Assembly: GCF_025449215.1 (NCBI RefSeq)
Contig: NZ_CP104900.1
Coordinates: 806,001-870,000 of the forward strand
Length of the DNA stretch: 64,000 bases
Direction: 5' to 3'
Origin: Shewanella seohaensis
GTDB taxonomy: Bacteria; Pseudomonadota; Gammaproteobacteria; Enterobacterales; Shewanellaceae
In this document: piece by piece, positions 7,994-21,911 of the stretch
Position numbering within the stretch: the first letter of the stretch is position 1
Layout: each line of letters starts with the position of its first letter
The notes under the pieces: generated by a model
What the model was told of the DNA's origin: nothing
The model's input: only the letters and a program-made list of their open reading frames with translations
The model's database searches: none
Program-made: the position numbers and the translations under genes

Positions 7994-8899
7994 ATGACAT
8001 CCGCCAGTGAATTGATTTACATGAGTGCGAAGCAGGTTGCTGAGTATTTAGATCTGAACGAGAAGAAAGTCTACGCCATGGCGAATGACCGAATTCTGCC
8101 AGCAACGAAAATCACCGGTAAATGGCTATTCCCTAAGGTGCTAATTGACCGCTGGGTGATGGACTCCTGCCACAGCGGCATGTTAACCGACCGACTCTTG
8201 ATCACTGGCAGTGATGATCCTCTGCTTTCTATGTTAGTCGCACGCTTAATGGCGCAGGTTGGTAGTCGTGAGCTGATCAGCTACAGCGCAACAGGCTCGC
8301 GCCTTGGGTTAGAGCTATTAGCAAAGGGATATGCTGATGTTTGTACTCTGCACTGGGGCAGCATGGAGGATAGAAATATCCGCCATCCAGCCTTACTCAA
8401 AGGTTATCAGAACCATCAGCAATGGATCATGGTCCATGGCTATTCCCGCCAGCAAGGTTTGATCATGCGAACCGATATGCACCACAGATGCCAAGAAGAG
8501 GACAAGGTACTCACCTTGCCCTGGCGCTGGGTCAGTCGCCAAGGTGGCGCAGGAAGTCAACAACATTTAGAACAATGGCTATTAAAGCAAGGGGCACGTT
8601 TAGATCAACTCAATGTGGTGCTAACAGCCTACAGCGAGCGTGAACTTGCAGGATATATAGCACGGGGTGATGCCGACATTGGTTTTGGGTGCCAATCCGT
8701 AGCCTTGGAAAGTGGTTTAAGCTTCGTGCCACTCGTCAAAGAGTCCTTCGACTTTGTTATGCCACAAAGCATCTACTTCCGCAGACAACTGCAACAACTC
8801 TTTACTATGTTAAGCAGCGGGCATACACGCCAAATGGCGGCGTTGTTAGGCGGATACGATCTTACTGATTGCGGCCAGTTATTGTGGAGTGCTAACTAA
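7994..8899 (+). CDS. One-component regulator: excisionase-type HTH plus PBP-like ligand domain
   Basis: 301 aa from the ATG at 7994, chosen because AAGGA lies six bases upstream; an in-frame ATG at 7949 has no RBS. Residues about 9-55 (YMSAKQVAEYLDLNEKKVYAMANDRILPATKITGKWLFPKVLIDRWV) form a MerR/excisionase-like winged HTH. The rest (from LLITGSDDPLLSMLVARLMAQ) resembles the cytoplasmic periplasmic-binding-protein-like ligand domain found in molybdate-related regulators. This architecture and the fdhD neighbour suggest it senses molybdate/tungstate or a related ligand and controls this locus; that is inference. It may share a transcript with fdhD. Confidence 0.8.
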   Translation: MTSASELIYMSAKQVAEYLDLNEKKVYAMANDRILPATKITGKWLFPKVLIDRWVMDSCHSGMLTDRLLITGSDDPLLSMLVARLMAQVGSRELISYSATGSRLGLELLAKGYADVCTLHWGSMEDRNIRHPALLKGYQNHQQWIMVHGYSRQQGLIMRTDMHHRCQEEDKVLTLPWRWVSRQGGAGSQQHLEQWLLKQGARLDQLNVVLTAYSERELAGYIARGDADIGFGCQSVALESGLSFVPLVKESFDFVMPQSIYFRRQLQQLFTMLSSGHTRQMAALLGGYDLTDCGQLLWSAN

Positions 8900-8925
8900 C
8901 GCCACAAGTGAGCCGCGTTGCACGG

Positions 8926-8959
8926 CCTTATACTTTTATGTAGCTATATAAGTATAAGG
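8926..8959 (+). terminator. Possible terminator hairpin after the HTH regulator
   Basis: Perfect 10-bp inverted repeat CCTTATACTT / AAGTATAAGG with a 14-nt loop, 27 nt past the regulator stop. The following sequence is only pyrimidine-rich, not a true T-tract, so termination strength is uncertain. Confidence 0.45.
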
Positions 8960-9199
8960 TCGCTACTTCCTCTCTTTGTTCTCCAATTCTAATTGCCGAC
9001 TTTCATCTTTATTCCTTTTTGGCTTCAGCGGTACGTTTCAATCGAGCGATGAACTGCTGTAATTAATGATTTTGCTGGCATGCAGTGGTGATAAATGCAG
9101 CGACTGTGGATAACTTTGGGAATAAGTGGTGGGTAGCTTGTGCCTAGTTTGGGTGTAAAAAGCGATTTGAAAAATAATGCAAAAAACCTGAAAAAGCCC

Positions 9200-9227
9200 T
9201 TGCACAAAAAGTTCTGCTGCCTATAAT
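9200..9227 (+). promoter_or_regulatory. rrn operon promoter P1
   Basis: TTGCAC, 16-bp spacer, TATAAT (-35 at 9200-9205, -10 at 9222-9227), followed by a GC-rich discriminator GCGC typical of stringently controlled rRNA promoters. The A-rich stretch just upstream (9170-9195) could act as an UP element. Confidence 0.8.
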
Positions 9228-9334
9228 GCGCATCCACTGACACGGCAGACAGCGAAAGCAACCGCGGTATCAGTTAGAATCGAATGCAAAATGTGCAGTT
9301 GATTCGAAAGCCTCAAGAAGTTTGCAAAAACGCC

Positions 9335-9362
9335 TTGACGCGACAAGGGAAATGCGTAAAAT
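9335..9362 (+). promoter_or_regulatory. rrn operon promoter P2
   Basis: TTGACG, 16-bp spacer, TAAAAT (-35 at 9335-9340, -10 at 9357-9362), 135 bp downstream of P1. The tandem arrangement is as in other gammaproteobacterial rrn operons. Confidence 0.7.
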
Positions 9363-9408
9363 ACGCAGCCCTGACCCGCTGAGCGGTAACGCGAAAGCCG
9401 AGGTCAAA

Positions 9409-9421
9409 TGCTCTTTAACAA
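9409..9421 (+). promoter_or_regulatory. rrn leader boxA antitermination site
   Basis: TGCTCTTTAACAA, the conserved boxA element bound by NusB/NusE for rRNA antitermination. A second boxA-like copy (TTCTTTAACAA) precedes the 23S gene in the spacer near 11250. Confidence 0.8.
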
Positions 9422-9433
9422 TCTAAACAAGAA

Positions 9434-9450
9434 ATCTGTGTGGACACTCA
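9434..9450 (+). other. 5' strand of the 16S RNase III processing stem
   Basis: This 17-mer pairs with 11170-11186 downstream of 16S; 16 positions are Watson-Crick and one is a G-U pair. Such a stem enclosing 16S is the known RNase III substrate in precursor rRNA. Confidence 0.65.
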
Positions 9451-9604
9451 CAGGTGTTGAGTTAATCGAAATTACTCTGCCGTTTGGCGAGTAATCAAAA
9501 AATTAAATCAATGAATGAGTGTTCATAGCAATATGTACAACGACTTATTAAGTTAAGTCGATTCAGAATTCATTGAGTCGAATCTTAGGATTCACAAAAC
9601 TTTT

Positions 9605-11144
<1,540 letters not shown>

Positions 11145-11454
11145 CCTATACGACTAACTCGATGTTTGTTGAGTGTTCACACAGATGGCTTGTTGAACTT
11201 CTCGAAAGAGGAGGGAGAGCGAAATGCGCCGCGAGCCGGTAAGCATTGTTCTTTAACAATTTGGAAAGCTGATAGTAATTAATACAATGATGTCTGTCGT
11301 TGTGTTAATACGAAAAAATTGAGTTCTTAAAACACTTTTTAAGTGTCTTGAATATTCAAGTCTAAGGCGAGTCCATCTTCTTGGTCGAAGATGAGACAAG
11401 TAAAACCAGCTGGTCGCAACAGCGCAAGTGATGTGAAACTCATTTGGGTTGTAT
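11145..11454 (+). other. 16S-23S internal transcribed spacer without tRNA
   Basis: 310 nt. I looked for Ile, Ala and Glu tRNAs, the usual spacer tRNAs, by their 5' ends and T-loops and saw none. It contains the 3' strand of the 16S processing stem (11170-11186), a boxA-like TTCTTTAACAA, and the 5' strand of the 23S processing stem (11446-11461), which pairs perfectly over 16 bp with 14339-14354. Confidence 0.75.
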
Positions 11455-14348
<2,894 letters not shown>

Positions 14349-14474
14349 CAACCCAGATGGGTTTTACTAAGTGATACTTAGACGAATACAAACACTTAAG
14401 AAGTGCACTCAATCCAGCTTTCCGAATTCATTTACTGCCTGCATGAGATAAGACGGGTAAGTAAATACCAAATT

Positions 14475-14593
14475 TGCTTGGTGACAATAGCATTGTGGTC
14501 CCACCTGATCCCATCCCGAACTCAGAAGTGAAACGCAATCGCGCCGATGGTAGTGTGGGGTCTCCCCATGTGAGAGTAGGTCATCGCCAAGCG
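14475..14593 (+). rRNA. rrf: 5S ribosomal RNA
   Basis: About 119 nt, from TGCTTGGTGACAATAGC to CATCGCCAAGCG, with the conserved CCCATCCCGAACTCAGAAGTG and GCGCCGATGGTAGTGTGGGG segments. The two ends pair to form helix I. No second 5S or distal tRNA follows before the terminator. Confidence 0.96.
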
Positions 14594-14608
14594 CCTAATT
14601 AAACAATG

Positions 14609-14640
14609 AAGCCAGCTGAATAAGCTGGCTTTTTTGTTTT
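14609..14640 (+). terminator. rrn operon terminator
   Basis: Stem AGCCAGCT / AGCTGGCT with a 5-nt loop, followed by TTTTTTGTTTTT. A strong intrinsic terminator 15 nt after 5S. Confidence 0.9.
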
Positions 14641-14849
14641 TCGTGTTTACCATTTTTAAATTGTGATTTTGAAATCATTTATTCCAATTTTCAGCCTCTT
14701 TCACTCACAGACCCCTGATGTGCGCTAAATAGCGACTTGTAGCCTTATTTTCTTCACGTTACTGAGCCATACCTGTCGATGGCAACTCTTGCTATTACTT
14801 CAGAGGTTACTTACCTTATGCAGTAATTTATTGGGGTAGCTAAGGATCT

Positions 14850-16127
14850 ATGATGAAGTTAGAGATGATTTGCACTGGGGAAGAGGTGCTGTCGGGTCAG
14901 ATTGTTGATACTAACGCGGCCTGGTTTGCTAGCACTATGATGGAGCATGGCATTGAGATCCAACGACGAGTGACTGTGGGGGATCGCCTCGAGGATTTAA
15001 TTGCGGTTTTCCAAGAGCGTAGCTTGCATGCCGATGTCATCTTAGTGAATGGCGGCTTGGGGCCGACCAGTGATGATATGTCTGCCGAAGCAATGGCTAA
15101 GGCCAAGGGAGAGTCTCTGGTTGAGAATCGCGAGTGGCGTCAGCATCTAGAAGATTGGTTTACGCGTAATAACCGTGAGATGCCAGTCAGTAATTTGAAG
15201 CAGGCGATGCTGCCCGAGTCTGCGGTGATGGTGGATAACCCCGTCGGTACGGCTTGTGGATTTAGAGTGAAGTTGAATCGAGCCTGGTTATTCTTCACCC
15301 CAGGTGTGCCATTTGAACTCAAGCATATGGTGAAGGAGCAATTTATTCCTTTTATCCGTGAAGAGTTTGACCTCGATGCTAAGGTGTCGCTGAAGAAGTT
15401 GCTGACCATAGGTCATGGCGAGTCTTCCCTTGCCGACAAAATTGAGCCATTGGAGTTGCCTGAGGGGATTACCATTGGTTATCGCTCCTCAATGCCACAT
15501 ATTGAGATTAAGATCTTTGCCCGCGGTGAGAAGGCGATTGCTTTGCTGCCAAGGGTGACTGGGCACATCAAAATGGTGCTGGGAACTGCGGTTGTCGCCG
15601 AAGATAAAGCGACGCTTGCCGAGGAAATCCATGCTAAGTTACTGAATTCTGGCTTGACCTTGAGTGTTGCCGAGTCATGCACGGGCGGGATGATTACTAG
15701 TCAGTTAGTGGATTTCCCGGGTAGTTCTTCCTATTTACAACACGGTCTGGTGACTTACAGTAACGAGTCTAAGGTGCGAGTGTTAGGGGTTAATCCGGCG
15801 ACGTTAGACGATCACGGCGCAGTGTCTATTCCCACGGTCGAAGAAATGGCTAAGGGCGCGCGTGCTATTTTAGACAGTGATTTTGCCTTAGCGACCAGTG
15901 GAATAGCGGGACCGGATGGCGGAACCGAAGAGAAGCCCGTCGGAACAGTTGCAATTGCCTTGGCAACTCGCAGTGGCGTCTACAGCCAAATGATAAAACT
16001 GCCGCGACGCTCACGGGATTTAGTGCGCAGCTTAAGTGCGGCAGTGGCCTACGATATGTTAAGACGTGAATTACTCACAGAAGCTGTGATTGTGGATTAT
16101 CAATCGATAGGGCGTTTCAGCAAGTAG
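14850..16127 (+). CDS. cinA: CinA-family nicotinamide-nucleotide amidase
   Basis: 425 aa. The N-terminal MoaB/MocF-like domain (1-170) begins [25 protein letters not shown] and has the [11 protein letters not shown] motif. The C-terminal PncC-type amidase domain (about 265-415) has [15 protein letters not shown] with the catalytic Ser, and later [20 protein letters not shown]. CinA proteins hydrolyse nicotinamide mononucleotide (and in some cases ADP-ribose), feeding the pyridine nucleotide cycle in the cytoplasm. Two adjacent ATGs (14850, 14853) follow AAGGAT; either may be used. Isolated between the rrn terminator and a converging pair of genes. Confidence 0.93.
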   Translation: MMKLEMICTGEEVLSGQIVDTNAAWFASTMMEHGIEIQRRVTVGDRLEDLIAVFQERSLHADVILVNGGLGPTSDDMSAEAMAKAKGESLVENREWRQHLEDWFTRNNREMPVSNLKQAMLPESAVMVDNPVGTACGFRVKLNRAWLFFTPGVPFELKHMVKEQFIPFIREEFDLDAKVSLKKLLTIGHGESSLADKIEPLELPEGITIGYRSSMPHIEIKIFARGEKAIALLPRVTGHIKMVLGTAVVAEDKATLAEEIHAKLLNSGLTLSVAESCTGGMITSQLVDFPGSSSYLQHGLVTYSNESKVRVLGVNPATLDDHGAVSIPTVEEMAKGARAILDSDFALATSGIAGPDGGTEEKPVGTVAIALATRSGVYSQMIKLPRRSRDLVRSLSAAVAYDMLRRELLTEAVIVDYQSIGRFSK

Positions 16128-16171
16128 CTCTTTGGATGCTGAAGGGTTTTAGTCAGTCTAGCTGGATTAAC

Positions 16172-16198
16172 AAAAATGCTCCCGAGGGAGCATTTTTT
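16172..16198. terminator. Bidirectional terminator between cinA and the YceB-like gene
   Basis: A-run, stem ATGCTCCC / GGGAGCAT, then a T-run. The flanking A and T runs allow it to serve both converging transcripts. Confidence 0.85.
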
Positions 16199-16225
16199 AT
16201 GGCGAATGGTTTGCAACACGAGCCG

Positions 16226-16771
16226 CTATTTTGTGAATTTAAGGACTAATTTGCCAGGGACGACTTGAATGCTCTCGGTCATCTTGGCCATCAGCGCTTG
16301 ATTACTGTCCTTCGTATCGAGCACATAAACGGGCTGATTCTCGAGGAAATGCCTTAAGTAGCCCATAACCTGTGGCGTCGCGCTACTGATGGCTTTCTCG
16401 ATATCCTTGGGCGTTGATTCTACTTTCACCAATTCAAGCTGGCGTAGGTAGACGCTGTGGGTGGCACTGTCATACCAAGGCTTGGCCTCAAAGGTGGTTG
16501 AAAGCTGCGCCTTCAACGGAAAAATAGGATTAGTGATGGACACTTGAGTGGCCGCACTGACGCTCATAGTGTCAGGCTTTTCGCCGAGTCTGACACTGAT
16601 GTCGTTAATGCGCACTTGCGCGCCCACGAGTTGATTACCTTGTTTCACCTCAAAATGGATCTCTTTGCTGAGATACTGCTCCATTTCATGCTCGCTGATA
16701 CTGTACTGCGTGACGCAGCCGCCAAGCAGTACAGATAATCCTAAGCAAAGGCTAAGCGTGAGTTTTTTCAT
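16226..16771 (-). CDS. DUF1439 (YceB-like) lipoprotein
   Basis: 181 aa. Type II signal with lipobox LLGGC (Cys19), so it should be anchored to the outer or inner membrane. The remainder (YSISEHEMEQYLSKEIHFEVKQG, then VRINDISVRLGEKPDTMSVSAATQVSI) matches the DUF1439/YceB family, a lipid-binding-like fold of unknown function. Its ATG overlaps the ppc stop codon (TAATG), so it is translationally coupled to ppc. Regulatory or metabolic linkage with ppc is not known to me. Confidence 0.85.
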   Translation of the reverse strand: MKKLTLSLCLGLSVLLGGCVTQYSISEHEMEQYLSKEIHFEVKQGNQLVGAQVRINDISVRLGEKPDTMSVSAATQVSITNPIFPLKAQLSTTFEAKPWYDSATHSVYLRQLELVKVESTPKDIEKAISSATPQVMGYLRHFLENQPVYVLDTKDSNQALMAKMTESIQVVPGKLVLKFTK

Positions 16772-19440
16772 TAACCTGTGTTTCTCATGCCCGCAGCGAC
16801 ACCGGCAATCGTCAGCATTAAGGCGAGTTGCACGTGTTCGGAAGCGGGAGCTTCGGTTGTTTCCTTGCGAGTACGAGCCAATAACTCGGTCTGCAGGAAG
16901 TTTAATGGATCGATATAGGGATTGCGCAGTTTGACTGATTCGCGATTCCAGGGTGTATGCGCCATTAAGGTATCCGATTTAGTCAGCTCCAGCACCACTT
17001 TAATACCGAGATCTAAACGCTGGCGTAAAGTTTCGCCTAAGTGGTGAAGATTGGGCGGAACTAAGCAGGTTTCATAGTAGCGCGCCAAGTTAGGTTCCGC
17101 CTTGGCGTACACCATTTCCAGCATGGAAATCCGCGTGCTAAAGAAGGGCCATTCGCGCTCCATATCCTGTAGCAAGCCCATTTCGCCACGTTGGCAGGCA
17201 GCCTGCAATGCTTCACCGGCGCCGAGCCATGCTGGCAACATTAAGCGGTTTTGAGACCAAGCGAAAATCCAAGGAATGGCACGTAAGCTCTCGATACCGC
17301 CATCGACACGGCGTTTTGCCGGGCGACTACCTAATGGTAGTTTGCCTAGTTCAACCTCAGGAGTGGCTGCACGGAAATAAGGCACAAAATCAGGCTCTTC
17401 ACGGACAATACCGCGGTAAGCACTCACTGACTCCTCAGCAATTCGCTCCATGCAATTGCGCCATTCCTGCTTAGGCTCGGGCGGCGGAAGTAAGGTCGCT
17501 TCTAACACCGCTGAGGTGTACAGGGCTAAGCTTTGCACAGCCAATTTAGGCAGGCCGAACTTAAAGCGGATCATCTCACCTTGTTCGGTGACGCGAATAC
17601 GGCCATCAACTGAGCCGGGCGGTTGCGACAGAATCGCTTTGTGAGCTGGGCCGCCGCCGCGACCAATACTACCACCACGACCATGGAACAGCGTCAGCTT
17701 AACGCCAGCCTGTTTACAGACGGCGACTAATTGCTCCTGTGCGCGATATTGCGCCCAAGCGGCCGCCATTACACCCGCGTCTTTGGCCGAGTCTGAATAA
17801 CCGATCATCACCTCTTGCATGCCTTTGGTGTAACCACGGTACCAGTCGATATCGAGCAGTGCGGTAATACACTCGGCGGCGTTATTTAAGTCGCTTAAGG
17901 TTTCAAAAAGCGGCACAACGCGCATTGGATGAGTACAGCCGGTTTCTTTGAGCAGTAATAATACGGTTAATACATCTGAAGGCTTGCTTGCCATCGAGAT
18001 CACGTAGGAACCCAATGCCTTAGCAGGGTGTTTGGCAATTAAGCGGCAAGTGTTAAGCACTTCGGCCACATCGGCAGAAGGTTGCCAGTTGCTTGGGATC
18101 AGCGGACGACGGTTACTGAGTTCACGCAGCAAGAAGGCTTGTTTTTCGGTTTCATCCCAATGATTAAAGTCACCCATACCTAGATAGCGGGTTAACTCTG
18201 CAAGTACATCGCAGTGGCGGCCTGCGTCTTGGCGGATGTCGAGCCGTAACATATGGATGCCAAAACAAGCGAGACGGCGCAGAATGTCGAGGAGTAAACC
18301 GTTAGCAATCAAACGCATGCCGCAGTCACATAAACTCTTATACAGCATCTCTAGCGGCGCTTTCAGATCGCTTTCTTGCCAAATCAGCGTCGATTTATCG
18401 ACTTCTGGGTTATGGCCCTCGATGCGGGCGTTTAAGTAGTCGATGGTGTCGCGCAGTTTTTGTCTTAATGAACGCAGTACAAAACGATAGGGTTCGCAGC
18501 TATTGTTGGTATACGCCATCAACTCGCTGTTGGCTTCTTCCATCGATAACTCGCCAACTAGCAACACTATATCCTTGAGGAATAAACGGGCGGCGGCATG
18601 GCGATTACGATCTAACACTTCTTGGGTGACTTTAGCTGTCACAAAAGGGTTGCCGTCGCGATCGCCACCCATCCAGCTTGAGAAGCGCACCGGTGCTATA
18701 TCGATAGGCAATTGCTGGCCGGTGCGATCTTGTACTTGATCGTTGAGCTGCCTTAAAAAGTCGGGTACCGCATGCCATAGGGATTCTTCAATGGTCGACA
18801 ATCCCCAGCGGGCTTCATCCACTGGCGTTGGGCGTTCACGGCGAATTTCATTAGTGTGCCAGATTTGGGCGATTAACTGGCGCAGACGCAGATTAATTTG
18901 GCGGCGCTCTCTGTCCGACAGTTGATTGTTTTCTTGCTCGGCGAGGCAATCCACAATCGCTGCATATTTTTGGATCAGTGTGCGGCGAGAGATTTCCGTT
19001 GGATGCGCGGTGAGGACTAAGTCGATATCCAGCGTTTTTAAGCAATCCAACATCTTGGTTTGATCGATACGGCCATTAAGCATGCGGCCAAGCAACTGTT
19101 CGACCGGATCCGGTACGCAAACCAGCTCATCGCAGTTACGGCTAATAGTATGAAATTGTTCGGATAAGTTTGCTAAGTTGAGGAATTGGTTGAAAGCTTT
19201 AGCAAAAGGCACTAATTCTTCATCGGGGAGCGCCGTGAGCAGTTCTAGCATTTGCTCCCGTGCCGCTTCGTCGCCACGGCGGGAATCTTTTGCGAGTTTA
19301 CGAATTTGCTCAACCTTCTCGAGGAAAGAATCGCCGAGGTGGGTGCGCATCGTATCGCCCAAGATCTGCCCTAACATACTCACGTTCGATCTTAACGACG
19401 CATACATGTCGGTCACATTGTCTGCCACATTACCTGCCAT
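16771..19440 (-). CDS. ppc: Phosphoenolpyruvate carboxylase
   Basis: 889 aa from the ATG at 19438-19440, which has GGAGT five bases upstream; an ORF extension of 16 codons to 19488 lacks an RBS and is not family-like. It carboxylates PEP to oxaloacetate, the anaplerotic supply to the TCA cycle. Motifs: the catalytic-His segment [13 protein letters not shown] (about 144-156), the [15 protein letters not shown] block (about 254-268), [13 protein letters not shown] (about 550), [14 protein letters not shown] (about 590), and C-terminal MRNTG. Length matches the E. coli enzyme (883 aa). It is co-transcribed with the downstream lipoprotein gene. Confidence 0.97.
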   Translation of the reverse strand: MAGNVADNVTDMYASLRSNVSMLGQILGDTMRTHLGDSFLEKVEQIRKLAKDSRRGDEAAREQMLELLTALPDEELVPFAKAFNQFLNLANLSEQFHTISRNCDELVCVPDPVEQLLGRMLNGRIDQTKMLDCLKTLDIDLVLTAHPTEISRRTLIQKYAAIVDCLAEQENNQLSDRERRQINLRLRQLIAQIWHTNEIRRERPTPVDEARWGLSTIEESLWHAVPDFLRQLNDQVQDRTGQQLPIDIAPVRFSSWMGGDRDGNPFVTAKVTQEVLDRNRHAAARLFLKDIVLLVGELSMEEANSELMAYTNNSCEPYRFVLRSLRQKLRDTIDYLNARIEGHNPEVDKSTLIWQESDLKAPLEMLYKSLCDCGMRLIANGLLLDILRRLACFGIHMLRLDIRQDAGRHCDVLAELTRYLGMGDFNHWDETEKQAFLLRELSNRRPLIPSNWQPSADVAEVLNTCRLIAKHPAKALGSYVISMASKPSDVLTVLLLLKETGCTHPMRVVPLFETLSDLNNAAECITALLDIDWYRGYTKGMQEVMIGYSDSAKDAGVMAAAWAQYRAQEQLVAVCKQAGVKLTLFHGRGGSIGRGGGPAHKAILSQPPGSVDGRIRVTEQGEMIRFKFGLPKLAVQSLALYTSAVLEATLLPPPEPKQEWRNCMERIAEESVSAYRGIVREEPDFVPYFRAATPEVELGKLPLGSRPAKRRVDGGIESLRAIPWIFAWSQNRLMLPAWLGAGEALQAACQRGEMGLLQDMEREWPFFSTRISMLEMVYAKAEPNLARYYETCLVPPNLHHLGETLRQRLDLGIKVVLELTKSDTLMAHTPWNRESVKLRNPYIDPLNFLQTELLARTRKETTEAPASEHVQLALMLTIAGVAAGMRNTG

Positions 19441-20104
19441 AGTTACTCCGAATTGAAAAATATAAAAATCCGCAATATACCCAAACAACCTGTAGGTGAT
19501 GAGAGTCTTCAGGTCGCTTGGGTATATAGCCCGCTAGCACAATACCCACCACTGAGGGCAATGGTCAACAGCAGAACTTATAACTTATACGACTGGCTTA
19601 TCTTATATGCAACTAATCGCGATAATTGTTGAAGAATATTCAATATAAATGCGAGCTAACGCAATATTTTATTATGTTTAGTGGAAGTGAATATGAACTG
19701 CATTATTTGCGGCTTTGCGGGTATGTGTATTCGGTGTTAATAAAAAGGACTGATTTTTCAGTCTTTCATCCATAGATAACTGAGTTATTAAGCAGTTAGT
19801 GAAGTATTGTGTTATTTGCTAAGCGTGCTTGAACGCAGATAAAATGCAAAATTCAATAAAAATATATATTCACATATATTGCATAAATAGATCTTTGTGG
19901 TAGTCTAGCCAGCAGTTGAGATGAGTCACCCCTTGTGAACTGTAGAGTAAATATCATGATGTATAGCGTTAAGCCGTCAGTGAATAAAATAACGACCCAT
20001 TACGATTTCCTACGACGATAGTCTTGTCATCATAGATATACGCTGGTGCGTGTACGCTATTCATCTATTCTTTAAGTCTCTTTGATTCGGTTTATAAAAT
20101 ACAT
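19441..20104. promoter_or_regulatory. Divergent ppc/argC intergenic region with ArgR-like half-sites and an argC promoter
   Basis: 664 bp, AT-rich, no gene seen. A likely argC promoter is TTGCAT (19879-19884), 16-bp spacer, TAGTCT (19901-19906). Overlapping and just upstream are ATTCA half-sites (19851-19855 and 19868-19872) in an AT-rich context that resemble ARG boxes (TGAAT-N4-ATTCA) but are imperfect. Another imperfect dyad, TTGAAGAATATTCAA, lies at 19629-19643. Control by ArgR is expected for the pathway; the exact boxes are uncertain. The transcript would have an unusually long leader of about 190 nt. Confidence 0.45.
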
Positions 20105-21085
20105 ATGAAAAACATCGCCATTATCGGTGCCAGTGGTTACACAGGTGCACAACTAACAGCTTTAGTCCATGCGGAGTCTGAATTATCGATTCAAGGTCTG
20201 TATGTCTCTGAAAATAGTTTAGATAAAGGTAGAGCTTTAGCAGATTTGTACCCTGTCTATAGCCACATTGACTTAGCTCTGTCACCACTGACTGAAGAAG
20301 CGAAGGCTAAGATCGTCGCCGAGGCGGATGCCGTGGTGTTAGCGACCGAACATTCGGTGAGTTTGCATTTAGCGGCGTGGTTCTATAACCAAGGTTTAGC
20401 CGTGTTTGACTTGAGCGGTGCCTATCGTTTCAGCGATGTGGCGCAGTACCCTAAGTGGTACGGTTTTGAGCATGAATATCCCGAGGTGTTGGCCAAGGCA
20501 GTCTATGGTCTGGCCGAGTGGAATGCCAAAGAAGTCGCCGCCACTAAGATGATTGCTGTGCCAGGTTGTTATCCAACAGCTTCATTAACAGCATTGAAAC
20601 CATTAAAGAATTTACTGACCTCAGCCTATCCAGTGATCAATGCGGTCAGCGGTGTGACGGGGGCGGGTCGTAAGGCGCAACTGCATACTAGTTTTTGCGA
20701 AGTGAGCCTCACACCCTACGGCGTATTAGGCCACAGACATCAACCCGAGATTGCCACTCAACTGGGGCAAGAGGTGATCTTCACGCCGCACCTAGGCAAC
20801 TTCAAGCGCGGCATTTTAGCTACCATCACGGTACAGCTAAAACCAGGCACTACCACTGCCGATGTGGCTGCGGCATACAGTGTATATGACCAAGCTCCGC
20901 TGGTGACAGTGAAACAGAACCAGTTCCCGAAAGTGGATGATGTGGTGCTGACTCCGAATTGCCACTTAGGTTGGAAGTTTGATGAGAACAGTGGCTACTT
21001 AGTGGTTGCCAGTGCGATCGACAATTTGATGAAAGGCGCGGCGAGCCAAGCCCTGCAATGCATAAAGATTCACTTTAACCTTTAA
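20105..21085 (+). CDS. argC: N-acetyl-gamma-glutamyl-phosphate reductase
   Basis: 326 aa. Third step of arginine synthesis: NADPH-dependent reduction of N-acetylglutamyl phosphate to the semialdehyde. N-terminal Rossmann motif [12 protein letters not shown] (residues 5-16), catalytic Cys in [10 protein letters not shown] (about 155), the [13 protein letters not shown] block, and GHRHQPEI near 213. First gene of argCBFGH, 31 nt before argB. The start ATG has no strong RBS, but the family-typical N-terminus [14 protein letters not shown] fixes it. Confidence 0.97.
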
Positions 21086-21116
21086 CCGTTCATCATTATT
21101 TAAGAGAGTCGTCAAG

Positions 21117-21899
21117 ATGTCTACCAACAACTCAGTATTAGTTCTTAAAGTCGGCGGCGCCCTGCTGCAGTGCGAAATGGGGATGGCGCGTTTAATGGAT
21201 ACCGCCGCAGCAATGATCGCTAATGGTCAGCAAGTGCTGATGGTGCATGGCGGCGGCTGTTTGGTCGATGAGCAATTAGCCGCAAACGGCATGGAAACCG
21301 TCAAGTTAGAAGGCCTGCGGGTGACCCCGCCGGAGCAAATGCCGATTATTGCCGGTGCACTGGCCGGAACATCAAACAAGATCCTCCAAGGTGCAGCGAC
21401 AAAGGCTGGGATTGTGAGTGTGGGTATGAGCTTAGCCGATGGCAACACAGTATCGGCCAAGATCAAAGATGAGCGTTTAGGCTTAGTGGGCGAGGTTTCT
21501 CCTAAAGACGCCACTTACCTCAAGTTTATTCTGTCCCAAGGTTGGATGCCGATTTGTAGCTCGATTGCCATGATGGACGATGGCCAAATGCTGAACGTGA
21601 ACGCTGACCAAGCGGCGACGGTATTAGCTAAGTTGGTCGGTGGCAAGTTGGTGCTGTTATCGGATGTGTCTGGCGTGCTCGATGGTAAAGGTCAATTAAT
21701 CCCTTCGCTGACAGGCCAACAGATTGCTGAGTTGGTGAAGCAAGGCGTGATCGAAAAGGGAATGAAAGTAAAAGTAGAAGCTGCGCTCGAAGTGGCGCAG
21801 TGGATGGGGCAGGCGGTTCAAGTTGCCTCATGGCGTGATGCAAGCCAATTAGTCGCATTAGCAAAAGGTGAGGCCGTGGGCACACAAATCCAACCATAA
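21117..21899 (+). CDS. argB: Acetylglutamate kinase
   Basis: 260 aa. Phosphorylates N-acetylglutamate (second step of arginine synthesis). Amino-acid kinase fold: LVLKVGGALL at the N-terminus (phosphate-binding Lys), VMVHGGG-type MVHGGGCLVDEQL (about 42-54), LNVNADQAATVLAKLV (about 160-175) and LLSDVSGVLDGKG (about 180). The length is that of the short E. coli type, without the N-terminal helix of arginine-inhibited hexameric forms, so feedback is expected at N-acetylglutamate synthase instead (not in the window). RBS AAGAGAG. 12 nt before argF. Confidence 0.97.
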   Translation: MSTNNSVLVLKVGGALLQCEMGMARLMDTAAAMIANGQQVLMVHGGGCLVDEQLAANGMETVKLEGLRVTPPEQMPIIAGALAGTSNKILQGAATKAGIVSVGMSLADGNTVSAKIKDERLGLVGEVSPKDATYLKFILSQGWMPICSSIAMMDDGQMLNVNADQAATVLAKLVGGKLVLLSDVSGVLDGKGQLIPSLTGQQIAELVKQGVIEKGMKVKVEAALEVAQWMGQAVQVASWRDASQLVALAKGEAVGTQIQP

Positions 21900-21911
21900 G
21901 CGGAGTAGGTT

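Noticed and set aside
11145..11454. Possible spacer tRNA genes
   Set aside because: No Ile, Ala or Glu tRNA 5' end, anticodon arm or T-loop was found on reading the spacer.
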